Shown: positions 21,769 through 33,629 of the stretch, piece after piece | Numbering within the stretch: the stretch's first letter is position 1 | Layout of the letters: each line of letters starts with the position of its first letter | NCBI GenBank assembly: GCA_032717465.1 | Contig: CM064732.1 | Span: 35,870,322-35,934,321 of the forward strand | Reading direction: 5' to 3' | DNA from: Coenobita brevimanus | Taxonomy: Eukaryota; Arthropoda; Malacostraca; Decapoda; Coenobitidae | DNA: 64,000 nt | Notes under the pieces: model-generated | The model's input: only the letters and a program-made list of their open reading frames with translations | What the model was told of the DNA's origin: nothing | Database searches by the model: none | Made by a program: the position numbers and the translations under genes

Positions 21769-24700
21769 GGTTAGTGCCCCTCCCCGGAAAACAGCTAACT
21801 AAAAAGATGAACAAGAAGCCTCGGACAAGGACTGACCAAAAGATGACGACCAAGGACCAGACAAAGGACATGGTACAGATCGCAAAGTGGAATGTAAGGG
21901 GTGCAAATGATGAGGTGAAAGAGAGAGAGATTGTCCAGGTGCTTGAGGGTGCGAAACTGAATGTATGCGGAGTAACTGAAACTAAATGGGTAGGTGAGAG
22001 TGTGAAAGAATGGGAATATGGATGGGGTATATGTGCAGGAGTAGGTGAGAATGAGAGGGCAAAAGAAGGAGTGTGTATTGTTGTGAGTAAAGGATGGAAG
22101 AAGAACATAGAGAGTATGGATCAGTTGGGTCAAGGATTGTGTGGGTAAGATTGAAAGTTGGAATATAAATGTGGGCAATTGTGTGCGTGTATGCGCCAAT
22201 GCAAGATCGTGCAAGCAGAGTGAGAGAAGAGTTCTGGACAAATGTGGAAGTGTCCATGGAAGAGCTTGGAAGGAATGAGTGTTTTTGATGGTGATATGAA
22301 TTGTAAAGTAGAGAATGTGAAGGTGGATGGAATAGTTGGTGAGTGGGGTGTGCATGCTGAGATAGATGAGAATGGCAGTGCGATAGTGGATATTTGTGCC
22401 GGGAAAGGATTGGTGATAGCCAATACCCTCTCCAGGCACAAAATGATCCACAGGTATACATGACAAGTGATGAGAGGGGTGGGTGGTAAACTGAATGAAA
22501 GGAAGGCAATGATTGATTATTATGTGTGTGTGGATGAAAGGAAGCGAAGATGTGTAATGGATGCAAGAGCTTATAGAGGTTGGGGGAGTGGACTTTCTGA
22601 CCACTACTTGGTGGTGGCCAGAATCAAGATCCAAGTAAGATGAAGAAATAGAAGAAGGGAAGGACGGGAGGAAGGAGTAGTTGCAAGGAGAGTGGAAGGG
22701 TTACAAGAGGATGAGAAAAAGGCAGAATATAAGAGAGAAGTGGAGGAACGATTGGTTAAATATGAATTGGAGCAGATAGGGGACGTGGGAGGTGTGCACA
22801 AGATATTCAGAGAAGAAATGTGTGCAGCATGTGATGTGGTGTGTGGAGTGAAGAGAAGATGGAAGGGGGTGCAAGGAACAGCATGGTGGAATGAAGAGGT
22901 GAGACAGGCTGTGGCACAAAAGAAGAAAGCATACAATGAAAGGATGAGAAACAGGGACATGGAAGAAGTTCAGAGGTGGAAGAGAGAGTTATATGTAGTA
23001 AAGATGAGAGAGATGAAAAGATTAGTAAGAGAGAGTAAGAAGAGATTGGATGAGAAATTTGGAAGGAATCTGAGTGTAAAGCGGGGGGACTGTAAGAAAA
23101 TGTTCTGGAAAGAGGTGAAGTGAGTATGACAGGGTGACAGTGAAGTTCGTAGGGGAGTGAAAGATAAAAATGGTAGATTACTAGTGGAGAAGGGAGAAAA
23201 AGTGAGCAGATGGAGAGAACATTTTAACCCGCACCATCCCGTTGACGTATGGGTACGTTGCAACATTTTGCATTTGCCAGTCCCGATGACGTACTGGTAC
23301 GTCGTGCAATTGCAAGGTCCCTAATTTGCACAATTTTCAATTTTCGCTCATGATTTTTCGTACGTATACATGGGACACCTTCCTCTATTCCTCTACAAGA
23401 TGCCAAGCAGGGACAATGCCTTACACCGCATAACCTTTCCCCCCCCCCCTGCACGCCATTGTCTCGGCAATTCACCTGTTACCAGTGACCTGGCCAATAA
23501 AGACATTCAGGGCCAGAGTGATTCCCCAATCGATGACAATGTGGAGGACAAAGTTTACATAGCATTAGAGGAAGAAACAGTCAGAAATGATGATCAGGTA
23601 ATGTGGCAAAAGATGGTCAGGTATGGTGATGAGTTAGTGAGTGAAACAATGCTTATAATGCCTATATTACTGTTTGAAAACCAATATACTCTCGTACTAC
23701 ATATAAACTCATACCAAGTAAATAAATAAATACCGTTTATGAGTGGTGTGAAATACTTACCCTCCCATAGAACTCGTTTTCTTTGGTGAAAGCCTGTTAG
23801 AAAACACAGACAGGTAAGGAGGTACTGGTACCTGGATTGAGTATTTTAAACCTCAGGTGAGCAATTTCTCTATGAAATTTCGATGTTTCTCACCAAAAGC
23901 GGAGGTTTTAGCAAAAAAAAAAAAAAAAAAATCGAAAATACCTCAGGATTGGGGGGTGTCGGAGGTGCGAAATAGCTCGGGACGTGACGGGTTAAGGAAT
24001 TGTTGAACATAGAGAATGGAAGTAATGCAGGTATAAGTGGTTGGGCAATGGCTGGGAGAAGGAGGGAGGTGAGAAGACGGGAAGAAATGAGTAGGATAGA
24101 AGTTGTGGAAGCAATGAAGAAAGTCAAATTGGGGAAAGCCCAAGGAATTGATGGAGTGTGTGGTGAAATGCTGAAGCATGGGGGAGAGATAGTAGTATAA
24201 TGGATATGGAAGATGTGCAGATTGGCCTAAGAGGAAGGTAGAGCCCCGGAGGATTGGAAGTCAGGTATAATTATTCCCTTGTACAAAGGAAAAGGGGAAA
24301 AAGAAGTGTGTTGTAATAATATGGGCATTTGTCTTCTTAGTATAATAGAAAAAGTGTATGGTAGGATACTTATTGACAGAGTAAGGGAAATAACAGATGA
24401 ATTAGTTGGAGAGGAACAGGGAGGCCTTAGGAAGGGAAAGGGTTGTGTAGATCAGATATTCATTCTTAGCTCTTTAGTGGAAAAGTTTCTGGAAAAGGGA
24501 AAGAACTTGTATGCAGCCTTCATGGATTTGCAGAAAGCATATGACAGGGTGGATAGACAAAGATTGTGGAAAGTATTAAGAATATATGGAGTAGATGGGA
24601 AGTTGCTGAATGCTGTGAAGAGTATGTACTGTATAATGGTGCTAAGGCAGCAGTGCGTGTGCATGGTGAACTGAGTGAATTTTTTTCTTTGAAGGTTGGG

Positions 24701-25637
24701 TTGAAACAGGGATGTGTCATGTCTCCATGGTTGTTCAATCTGTACATTGATCGGATAATAAAAGAGATACGAGGTAGGGAAGTGGAAGTTGGAGTGGCCC
24801 TAGTGAGAGAGGGTAGAGTTTGGATACTCCCTGTACTGTTGTTTGCAGATGATACTGTGTTGTTAAGTGAAGACATAGGGGAGGTGGAAGGCTTGGTGGA
24901 CGAGTTTGGGAGAGTGTGTAAGAAATGGAACCTAAAGGTGAATGTAGGAAAGAGTAAAGTGATGGTCTTTGAGACAAATGGTGTCAGTGAATGTACAGTG
25001 AGACTGGATGGTGAGGAATTGGAAAATGTGAGTACGTTTAAGTAGTTGGGGAGTGTGATGAGTAAAGATGGAATTTTGGAGGGTGAAGTTCTTGAAAGGG
25101 TACAACAAGGAAGAAAGGTTGCTGGTTCCTTGAAAGCAGTGATAAGAAACAGGGAAGTGAGCATGGAAGTGAAAAAGTTACTACATGACAGTATTGTGAT
25201 ACCAACTCTAACATATGGAAGTGAAGCTTGGATGTTGTTGGAAGGACACAAGTCAAGAGTGAAAGCAGTGGAAATTAGTTCTTTAAGAGGACCCTGTGGA
25301 GTCACATGGAGAGACAGGCTGACAAATGAGGATATAAAGGAGCATTGTGGTGTGGAACTGTAGATGTGATAGAAAGCGTTAAGGGGAGCACACTAAGGTG
25401 GTTTGGCCATGTGGAGAGGATGGAGGGTGAGAAACTGACGAGGAGAGTGTATGTGAGTGAGGTGGAGGGGGGAAGAGGGAGGGGGAGGCCGAGGATGAGA
25501 TAGAGGGATGGAGTGGAGAGGTATATGAGAGAGGGGGGTGTGAGTTCGGAGCAGGGCAGTGAAATGGCAGGGGACAGGGCGACGTGGAAGCGATTTGTTT
25601 GTGGCCATCCCGTACGGGATTGAGGCATCTGGCAATA
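21769..25637 (+). mobile_element. RTE-like LINE family B, near full-length, interrupted by a piggyBac MITE
   Basis: It carries an APE endonuclease (IAKWNVRGA near 21880, VTETKWVGE, GDMNCKV near 22290, SDHYLV near 22598), a linker, then RT (GIDGV near 24148, LLFADDTVLL near 24840) and the RTE-type C-terminal region ([14 protein letters not shown]) up to GGATTGAGGCATCTGGCAATA at 25637, followed by (GATA)n. Readable pieces include 21774-22148, 22242-22463, 22692-23123, 24000-24200, 24279-24674, 24566-25045 and 25046-25363. Stops and shifts inactivate it; for example the Y of KYLGS is TAG at 25042-25044. The 764-bp insertion at 23228 sits in a TTAA of the linker. Without the insert the element is about 3.1 kb, a usual RTE size. 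Confidence 0.88.
23228..23991 (+). mobile_element. PiggyBac MITE, internally deleted relative of 43395-47459
   Basis: Flanked by TTAA at 23224-23227 and 23992-23995, a perfect target duplication. The left end starts CCCGCACCATCCCGTTGACG and the right end is CTCGGGACGTGACGGG. Both ends match the larger piggyBac at 43395-47459, whose right 60 bp are almost identical. Inside, 23370-23729 keeps a remnant of the transposase N-terminus (GQSDSPIDDNVEDKVY against GNSDSPQEDEVVDKDY), but the catalytic core is gone. It must have been mobilised by a transposase supplied in trans. The uninterrupted site is seen in the sister LINE copy at about 15465 (CACTTTAAGGAATTTTTG). Confidence 0.92.
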
Positions 25638-25639
25638 GG

Positions 25640-25690
25640 TAGATAGATAGATAGATAGATATATCATCATCAGCAGCAGCAGCAGCAGCC
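25640..25690. repeat. (GATA)n and (CAG)n tracts
   Basis: A TAGATAGATAGAT run follows the RTE-B 3' end, then ATCATCATCAGCAGCAG, which on the minus strand forms the likely 3' tail of the SINE next to it. Confidence 0.9.
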
Positions 25691-26067
25691 GCTTGAGTAT
25701 CCACTGTAGGACCTGCCTATCCCGACCGAAGTGGGGACGATATAGCCAATGTATCTCTACCAAGTGGCTTAGGTTGTCTGGTAGAGATTGTATGTAGGGT
25801 GAGAAGTGCTTGTAGGTGTAACTGTAGTGTTGGAGTGGCTTTGTATGTGTGTGTAGTCTGTGAACCAAGTGTAATCGGCCACCGCAAGCCAACTGGGTGC
25901 AAGCATACTTTATAGTAAGCGACACTGGTTCAACCACAGCACCCCTTGTGTCCACCAATGCAGTACCTGGCCGGGTGAACACTCCCAAAATTTATTACCC
26001 TGGCAGGGCGTGAACCCTGATTCACCTGTGTATGAAACGCACACTCTACCACTGTACCACAGAGACT

Positions 26068-26070
<3 letters not shown>
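25690..26070 (-). mobile_element. tRNA-derived SINE
   Basis: On the minus strand the head starts TGGAGTCTCTGTGGTACAG. It contains a pol III A-box-like TGGTACAGTGG (about 26058-26048) and a B-box-like GGTTCACGCCC (about 26015-26005), spaced as in a tRNA. The body of about 280 bp has no coding potential and ends in (CTG)n then (ATG)n on that strand. The promoter boxes are internal, so the unit would carry its own RNA polymerase III promoter. The anticodon arm is not tRNA-perfect, so a SINE is preferred over a tRNA gene. Confidence 0.75.
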
Positions 26071-26123
<53 letters not shown>

Positions 26124-26144
26124 ATCTATATATATATATATATA
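26071..26144. repeat. (TA)n microsatellite with a TATC interruption
   Basis: About 70 bp of TA repeats joining the SINE head to the mariner end. Confidence 0.97.
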
Positions 26145-26327
26145 TGAGGTGCGACCAATAAGTACCTAGACTGTTCCTGTTGCGAACGAACGGAACACGG
26201 CAGAGTCATGCACACGCAGCACTTGCGAGCAGTATCCTTCATGAGTATGACCTATGGCGTTGCACTGTCAACATCGAGACTTGTGTTACAAGCGTTTTTG
26301 TGGCAACATGCACATGCTCATTTGCGA

Positions 26328-26640
26328 CCTCTCTGTAGACCTCAAATTTGAGCAGAGAGCAAACATGAAATTCTGTGTCATCGTCGAGAAAATGACAACA
26401 GAGGCCTTTGAAATGCTTCAGTAGACCTACGGCAATGAAGCAATGAGCTGGGCTAGATGTTTAGAGTGGCACTTGCGCTTCAGGAGGGGCACAGTATCAC
26501 TGGGGGCCAACAGGAGGTCTGGGAGACCCTTCACGAGCAGAATCCCAGAGGATGTTGAAAATATTCAACAAATTGTGCATGAGAATCATCGGGTCAGTAT
26601 TGAGGAAGTTGCTGGTATCGACAACGTTGTGATCCGACCA
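26328..26640 (+). pseudogene. Mariner transposase N-terminal fragment (left half)
   Basis: Reads the paired helix-turn-helix DNA-binding region of a mariner transposase, with one in-frame TAG after EMLQ, then 26443-26661 open (MSWARCLEWHLRFRRG, RRSGRPFTSR, VSIEEVAG). It is truncated before the first catalytic aspartate. Confidence 0.8.
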
Positions 26641-26930
26641 TCCTCATGGACAATGCATTGAATATTTCCAACATTTTGGGGGATTCTGCTCGTGGAGGGT
26701 CGCCCTTATCTCTTGTCGTCCTCCAGTGATGTTCTGCCCCTCCTGAAGCGTGAGTGCCACTCAACCTTGCCCGGCTCATTGCTTCATTACCGTAGGTCTG
26801 CTGAAGCATTTCAAGGGTCTCCGTTCCTGATTTCCCGAGTTTGACACAGAACTTCATGTCTGCTCTCTGTTCAAGTTTGAGGTCCAAAGCGAGATCGCAA
26901 ATGAGCAAGTGCAGGTGGTCACAAAAACTC
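26640..26930 (-). pseudogene. Mariner transposase N-terminal fragment (right half)
   Basis: On the minus strand a frame reads LEQRADMKFCVKLGKSGTET and YGNEAMSRARL, then shifts frame relative to the left half. It covers the same helix-turn-helix region and ends at the fusion point near 26640. Confidence 0.8.
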
Positions 26931-27115
26931 GTGTAACACAGGTCTCCATGTTGACATCGTGACGCCACATGACACTGATTTATGAAAGGTATTGCTCGTC
27001 CTTGCTGCGAGCTCATGACCGTGCAGCACTCCGTTCATTCTCAACAGAAACAGTCTCGGAAATTTTTGACCGCACCTCATACAGTATATATACTATACAT
27101 TCGTATCATATATAC

Positions 27116-27118
<3 letters not shown>

Positions 27119-27149
<31 letters not shown>
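27119..27149. repeat. (GA)n microsatellite
   Basis: About 31 bp of GA repeats at the head of the GA-rich minisatellite. Confidence 0.97.
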
Positions 27150-27151
<2 letters not shown>

Positions 27152-27239
27152 CAGAAGAATATAAAACAGGGAGGGATGGACTGGAAAAAAGTTGGTGAAG
27201 TAAGACGCAAAGTTGGGTTCGAACAAAGCGACGGAACGG

Positions 27240-28640
27240 CAGGCAATCACATAGACATCAGGCAGGCAGGAGGCAGGAGGAAAGTTTGGTGGAGGGCAGG
27301 CAGGAAATTAACAGGAAGAAGATAGACAGAGCTGCGGCCAAAAAGAAAGGATAGAAATCGGCAAAGAGTGCAAGAGGAAAGTAGAAAAAGAGGAAGAATG
27401 AAGAGAAGTTTTCGAGAGGAAGAAAGGTGGAAGATAAGCAGGAAAATTAAAAGGTAGGAAGACAGGCAGGACGATTAGATGGAGATGCGAGAAGGCAGGA
27501 ATTTAGACACGCGCTGTATGTAATGAGGCAGGTAGTGGGTGATACTGCAAGTAACGAGACCTTGAGCACCCAGGAAGGACGGCAGGAAAGGAGGTAGGTG
27601 GAGTGAGTGACAGGCAAGGAGGGAGGCAAGCAGCGTGTTAGGTTGACAGGGAGAAGTGAGATGCAGGGATGTAATCAGAGACAGGTGCAGGCAGGGAGAG
27701 AGAGAAGGGAAGACAAGGAGGTAGACAGATTGAGAGGCAGGATGAAAGGTAGAGAGAGTGAGAGGCAGGCAGAGAACCATAGGTCAGGCAGGGAGGTACA
27801 ATAATAACCAGGCATGAAGATGGGAAGAGTGGGATGTAGACAGAGTGAGAAGCAAATATGGAGAGCAAGGCGGCATTGGATAGACTGAAAAACACTCAGG
27901 GGGGTAGGCAGATTGAGAAGCGGGTAGGGAGGTAGGCAGAGTGCGAATCTGGTAGGGACTTAGACGATGTGGGAGAGAAGCAGGGAGTTAGGCAGAGTAA
28001 GAGGAAGGCAGGGAGTTGCGCAGAGCAAGAGGGAGGCAGAGAATTAAGCAGAGTGTGAGAGAGGCAGAGAGCTAAGCAGAGTGAGAGGGAGGCAGGGAGG
28101 TAGGCAGAGTGAGAGAGAGGAAGGTAGGAAGAGAGAGATGGAGGCAGGGAGATAGCCAGCATGAGAGGCAAGCAGGTAGTTAAATAGAGAGAGATGGATA
28201 CAAGGAGTTAAGCACAACGAGGGAGAGGCAGGAAGGTAGACAGAGTGAGAGGGAGGGAGGGAGGGAGGGAGGCAGAGTGAGAAGCAGGCAGGGAAGAGAG
28301 AGGCATTAGGGCAGAAAACTAATTACGGTGTGTGACCAATCTTTGGCTGATCTAAAAGGAGTGAAGAAGGTGAGAGATAAATAGAAGAGAGAGAGGCAAG
28401 ACAGGAAAAAGAAAGGGGAACTACGTAGGGTGGGAGCCAGTGTGGCAGTGTGGGAAGTAGGCAGGCTGGGAGGCAAGCAGGGTGTTAGGAAGGCAAACAG
28501 GGTGGCCGCCAGGCAGAGGGGAAAACTGACGGGGTGGGAGGCAGGCGACGAGGTAGGTAGGTATATATGCAAGGCGAAGGGCAAGGTAGGAGTAGGTGAA
28601 GGGGTAGTTAGGAAGACAAGTGGGGGTCGGAATGAAACCG
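27240..28640. repeat. Degenerate GA-rich minisatellite
   Basis: Loosely repeated units of the form AGGCAGGGAGGTAGGCAGAG with GTGAGAG spacers, some 30-40 bp per unit and best ordered between about 27890 and 28290, with a (GGGA)n patch near 28250-28270. Long minus-strand open frames (Leu/Pro/Ser/Cys-rich) are a by-product of the repeat. Confidence 0.8.
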
Positions 28641-29955
<1,315 letters not shown>

Positions 29956-29959
29956 CACA

Positions 29960-31480
29960 TCATGGAAGATCAGCTGTCATTCTTCTTCATTCTTCATCAG
30001 ACCCCTGTTTTAGTCCACTGCCAGTTTGACTGCCCGCTCAGCAGAGTCATTGACCACTTTGAGGTGGGCCATGACATCAGGAATGGGGCAGAGGTCATTG
30101 ATGCTTGTCGGAGTATCCATCTTCAAACACTGGAAGAGGCTTTTCGACTTCTGGGTGACAAACTTAGAGATTCTCAGATCTGATGCCTTATCAATCGTCT
30201 TCATGTTCAAACGGCGCAGACCCTTCTTCCTCGACAGTGCTGTGGTCATATTTTTCAGAATGTCCTGCTTATTCTCAGCAAAGGCTTTATCAGAATAAAT
30301 GGCTAGTGGGGCCAGGTCCTCACTGAGGTACCAGAGGTGGATTTAGACTTTGTCCAGTGCCTTCTTTGCTACAACGGGATCCACCTCATTGAATTCTTCA
30401 ATCTTCTTTAGGAGACTGAGATCACTGATTGCAACGTTGACAGCATATGGGGCTTCCGACCAGTGCATCACATAGATAGTGACAAGGAAGACACAGATGC
30501 GTTTGATGGCCTCCTTTTGATGCCATGTGAAGGGGAAGTAGCTGCATCCTTCAGATGATTTCTGAAAAGGAAGTTCTTGAGGCAGTAAAGGCCTTTGGCC
30601 ATCCAATGTGCTCTGTGATAGGCACCTGGACAGTGAAAAGTCATCCATGCCGACTTCTTGCCGAGCAACGCAAAAGACAGCTGGAGGAGTTCAAGGTAGT
30701 CATCACAGGGTTGTGCACTATCCATGTGGCTGAGTAAGAAATGTTCAATGTTCTCGCCTCTGTTGGCTATCCACGACTGAGATTTTTCATCTAGGTCATC
30801 ATCATTGGGATCAAAGGAATCTGTGTCAATTTTGTTCCAGAACTCTTTGAATCAACCGAAGAGAGAAATTTCAGGACCAGAAGAAAAGAAGATGTCAAAG
30901 ATCCCTGCCACTATGAGTTCACACATGTGATGCCTGCATGCCAAGAACAACAGCTGGACTTGGAGACCTCTTTCAGTGACAAAGCAAGCTCCGCTGTGAA
31001 CCCTAGTGTTAGATGCTGTAGTATCAAAACAGAGCCCTGCAATCGAGGGCATCACTTCCTGCCATTCATCTAGAGTCCTTAGCACTGCCGCTCCCATTGT
31101 TTTGCCCGTTCCAGCAGGGATCTTAGGGATCGTCAGGATCTTCTCCGTACCAATCCCTGTAACAACAATCGCCAGGTGATCACTGCGGCTGCTACCATCG
31201 ATGTTGGGCAAGAGCTTTCATCAAAATGGAGAATCAAGTGTGTTTGTTGTTGTAATTCTATTTTTTTATCTTTTCAGCGATCTCAGTCCTTGATTCCTTG
31301 CTAACAGAGTGGAGAGATCTGACAGACAATGTGAGTTCCCCCACGTCAAGCACTGCTGCGATCAAGGCGGGTGTTACCACTTGCACTGCAACTCGCACTG
31401 AAATGAGGTATGAGTCTGAGATCGCCAAAAAAACAATTGCAAGGTATGGTATAGTTCCCACCAGTAGTGGAACTGAATAA
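29960..31480 (-). pseudogene. Broken transposase-like gene, RNase H-fold (hAT-like) family
   Basis: The minus strand reads, in order: an N-terminal block (31461-31258), a frame-shifted HFDE...LPNIDG block (about 31225-31190) that could hold the first catalytic Asp, a segment at 31211-30852 with LCFDTTASNT and LACRHHMCELI, a tryptophan-rich middle (GENIEHFLLSH, AYHRAHWMAKGLYCLK), and a C-terminal block (30249-30010) with VVNDSAERAVKLAVD. The FDTT...NT plus C-x2-H pairing resembles hAT-type RNase H-fold transposases. I recognise the protein as a dispersed family seen in arthropods and cnidarians, usually left uncharacterised, but cannot name the superfamily with certainty. Two in-frame TGA codons (one at about 30852) and at least two frameshifts inactivate it. 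No terminal repeats were found. Confidence 0.6.
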
Positions 31481-31526
31481 GCACTTTGCCCTTCAGGTTC
31501 CTGAAGGTTCGATTTTTCTTAACACC

Positions 31527-31531
<5 letters not shown>

Positions 31532-31592
<61 letters not shown>

Positions 31593-31602
31593 TATATATA
31601 TA
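31532..31602. repeat. (TA)n microsatellite
   Basis: About 70 bp of TA repeats directly at the 5' truncation point of the RTE-C element. Confidence 0.97.
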
Positions 31603-32292
31603 GGGGAAGTCGTTGAGGCATTCAGTAGGAGGTGGGTGGATGTGGCGTGTTTGCAGGAAGTCCGGTACAGGGGTGGATCAGCCAGAAAGATTGTTGGGAA
31701 GGACTGTTGCTATAAGTTGTTTTGGCAGGGGGGGACAGACGGATATGGAGGTGTTGGTGTGATGGTTTCGGAGAAATGGGTGGAATATGTTATGAATGTT
31801 TTGAGAGTAAGCAATAGGATATTGGTAGTGAAAATTCTGTTGGGAAGAAAGATAGCTGCGATTATATCAGCATATGCTCCACAGGCAGGATTGGATGCAT
31901 CAGAGAAAGATAGATTTTGGGATGATTTAATACGTGTAGTGGGTGGTATGCGGAATGATGAGATAGTGATTTTGGAAGGGGACTTAAATGGTCATGTAGG
32001 TGAAGCAGCACAAGGTTATGAAGGAGTGCATGGGGGATGTGCGTATGGTCTAAGGAATGCAGAAAGGGAAAGGATACTCGAATTTGGGGAGGCAACAGAC
32101 ATGATTGTGTGCAACACATATTTTAGGAAAAGAGACAGTAGGTTAATTACGTATGAGTCTGGGGAAAATAGCAGTCAGATAGATTATTTTCTGGTTAGGA
32201 GGGCCGATAGAAGGTTAGTGAGGGATGTCAAAGTTATAGGAAGTGAGGAGTGTGTGCAGCAGCACAAACTATTGATTTGTGATGGTGCTTAA
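31603..32292 (+). pseudogene. RTE-C endonuclease domain
   Basis: Open in one frame from the truncation point. Motifs: VACLQEVRYRGG (catalytic E of the QE motif), AAIISAYAPQAG, ILEGDLNGHVG (the D-x-N pair) and SQIDYFLVRR. The usual SDH box is replaced by CVQQHKLLI, so the final His may be kept without the SD. The domain would nick target DNA to prime reverse transcription. The first strand with the metal-site Asn is missing. Confidence 0.85.
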
Positions 32293-32609
32293 AGAACAAG
32301 TGATGAAAAAGAGGACTTATGTACGTAGGAGGAAAATATGGAAGCTGAAAAACCAAGTAGTAAGGGATGCCTTCTATAGCGAGTTGAGGAGAGTGGTGGC
32401 TGAACAGGGAGCTGTAGACAGGCGTTAATGAACAGTACAGAGCCCTCAAGAACAATTTCTTCAGAGTCACTGATGTAACATGCAGCTGGACAAGAGGACC
32501 ACCAAGACATAAGGTAACTTGGTGGTGAGATGAGGGTGTAGAAGCTGCAATTAAGGAGAAAAGAAGGCTTTTCCGGGAATGGAAGAAGGGTGGTAGCAAA
32601 GAGGAATAT

Positions 32610-33620
32610 TTGGCTGCCAAGCGTAGGGCTAGAAGAGAGGTATACAGGGCAAAGTCTGAGTCACAGAGACAATTACTTGATAACCTAAATCATGGGGAAA
32701 GGAAAAATATATTTAGGGTGGCAGGTCAGGTGAAGAGGGATAATCGGGATATCATAGGTGAGCAGTGTGTGAAGAATGATGAAGGAAGGGTAGTGGTGAA
32801 CAGTGAGGATATTAAAGATGCATAGAGAGAGCATTATAACCGGTTGTTGAATGAGGAGTTTGACTGGGACAGGGAAGGTTTGGAGCCAGCATATCCAGTG
32901 TCTGGCCCTTGGCCTTTGACTGCTACTGCTACTGTGAGTGAGGCAATAGGCAGGATGAGGGTGGGGAAGGCAGCAGGTGTGTCTGGGTTGACTGCCGAAA
33001 TGTTGAAGGCCTCAGGCGATATAGGGGTGAGTTTAGTCACTGACCTGATAAATAGGATTATTTATGAGTGCGTTGTCCCAGATGATTGGCTGAAGAGTGT
33101 AATTGTAAATGTGTATAAAGGGAAGGGTGATGCCCTGGAAAGAGGAAATTATAGAGGTATAAAGCTTTTAGATCAGATAATGAAGGTAATGGAGAGAGTT
33201 TTAGAAGGTATGATTAGAGAAAGAGTGAATATTGATGAGATGCAGTTTGGATTTATGCCAGGTAGGGGGACCACTGATGCCATATTCATTGTTCGACAGC
33301 TTCAGGAAAAATATATTGGTAGGAGAAGGGATCTTTATTTTGTTTTTGTTGATTTGGAAAAGGCCTTTGACAGAGTCCCTAGAGAGGTGGTGAAGTGGGC
33401 AATGAGAAAGCTTGGCTTGGAGGAGTGGCTGGTTAGGGTGATTATGGTCATGTATGTGGGTGCTCACACCCAGGTGAGAGTGAATGGAGACTTGAGTGAT
33501 GAGTTTTCCGTGAATGTTGGTGTGCATCAGGGGTCAGTCTTGAGTCCCATGTTGTTTATTATGGTACTTGAAGCCCTTTCACGTGACTTTAGAAACGGAC
33601 TCCCGTGGGAGTTGTTGTAG
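32610..33620 (+). pseudogene. RTE-C reverse transcriptase, fingers and palm, up to an amber codon in YADD
   Basis: 32610-32825 is the linker (AKRRARREVYRAKSESQ). 32844-33620 holds RT with LTAEMLKASGDIG, GNYRGIKLLD, MQFGFMPGRGTTDAIF, FVFVDLEKAFDRVPREV (first catalytic D) and GVHQGSVLSPMLF. The frame ends at 33618-33620, where TAG stands in place of the Tyr of YADDLVLIAE. The Asp pair and everything downstream stay in frame. Confidence 0.88.
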
Positions 33621-33629
33621 GCTGATGAT

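Larger units (their letters stand above)
26145..27079. mobile_element. Foldback mariner: two 5' halves fused head to head
   Basis: Both outer ends are TGAGGTGCG (the right one inverted), each flanked by TA (26143-26144 and 27080-27081). From the left, the plus strand reads the N-terminus of a mariner transposase (FEQRANMKFCV, YGNEAMSWAR, RRSGRPF), which stops at about 26635. From the right, the minus strand reads the same region of another copy (LEQRADMKFCVKLGKS, YGNEAMSRAR). Neither copy has the DDD catalytic domain. The two halves differ by many substitutions, so this is not a simple recent inversion of one copy. The RNA or single strand could fold into a long hairpin. Confidence 0.85.

Noticed and set aside
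27447..28584. Leu/Pro/Ser-rich minus-strand proteins
   Set aside because: They are translations of the GA-rich minisatellite.
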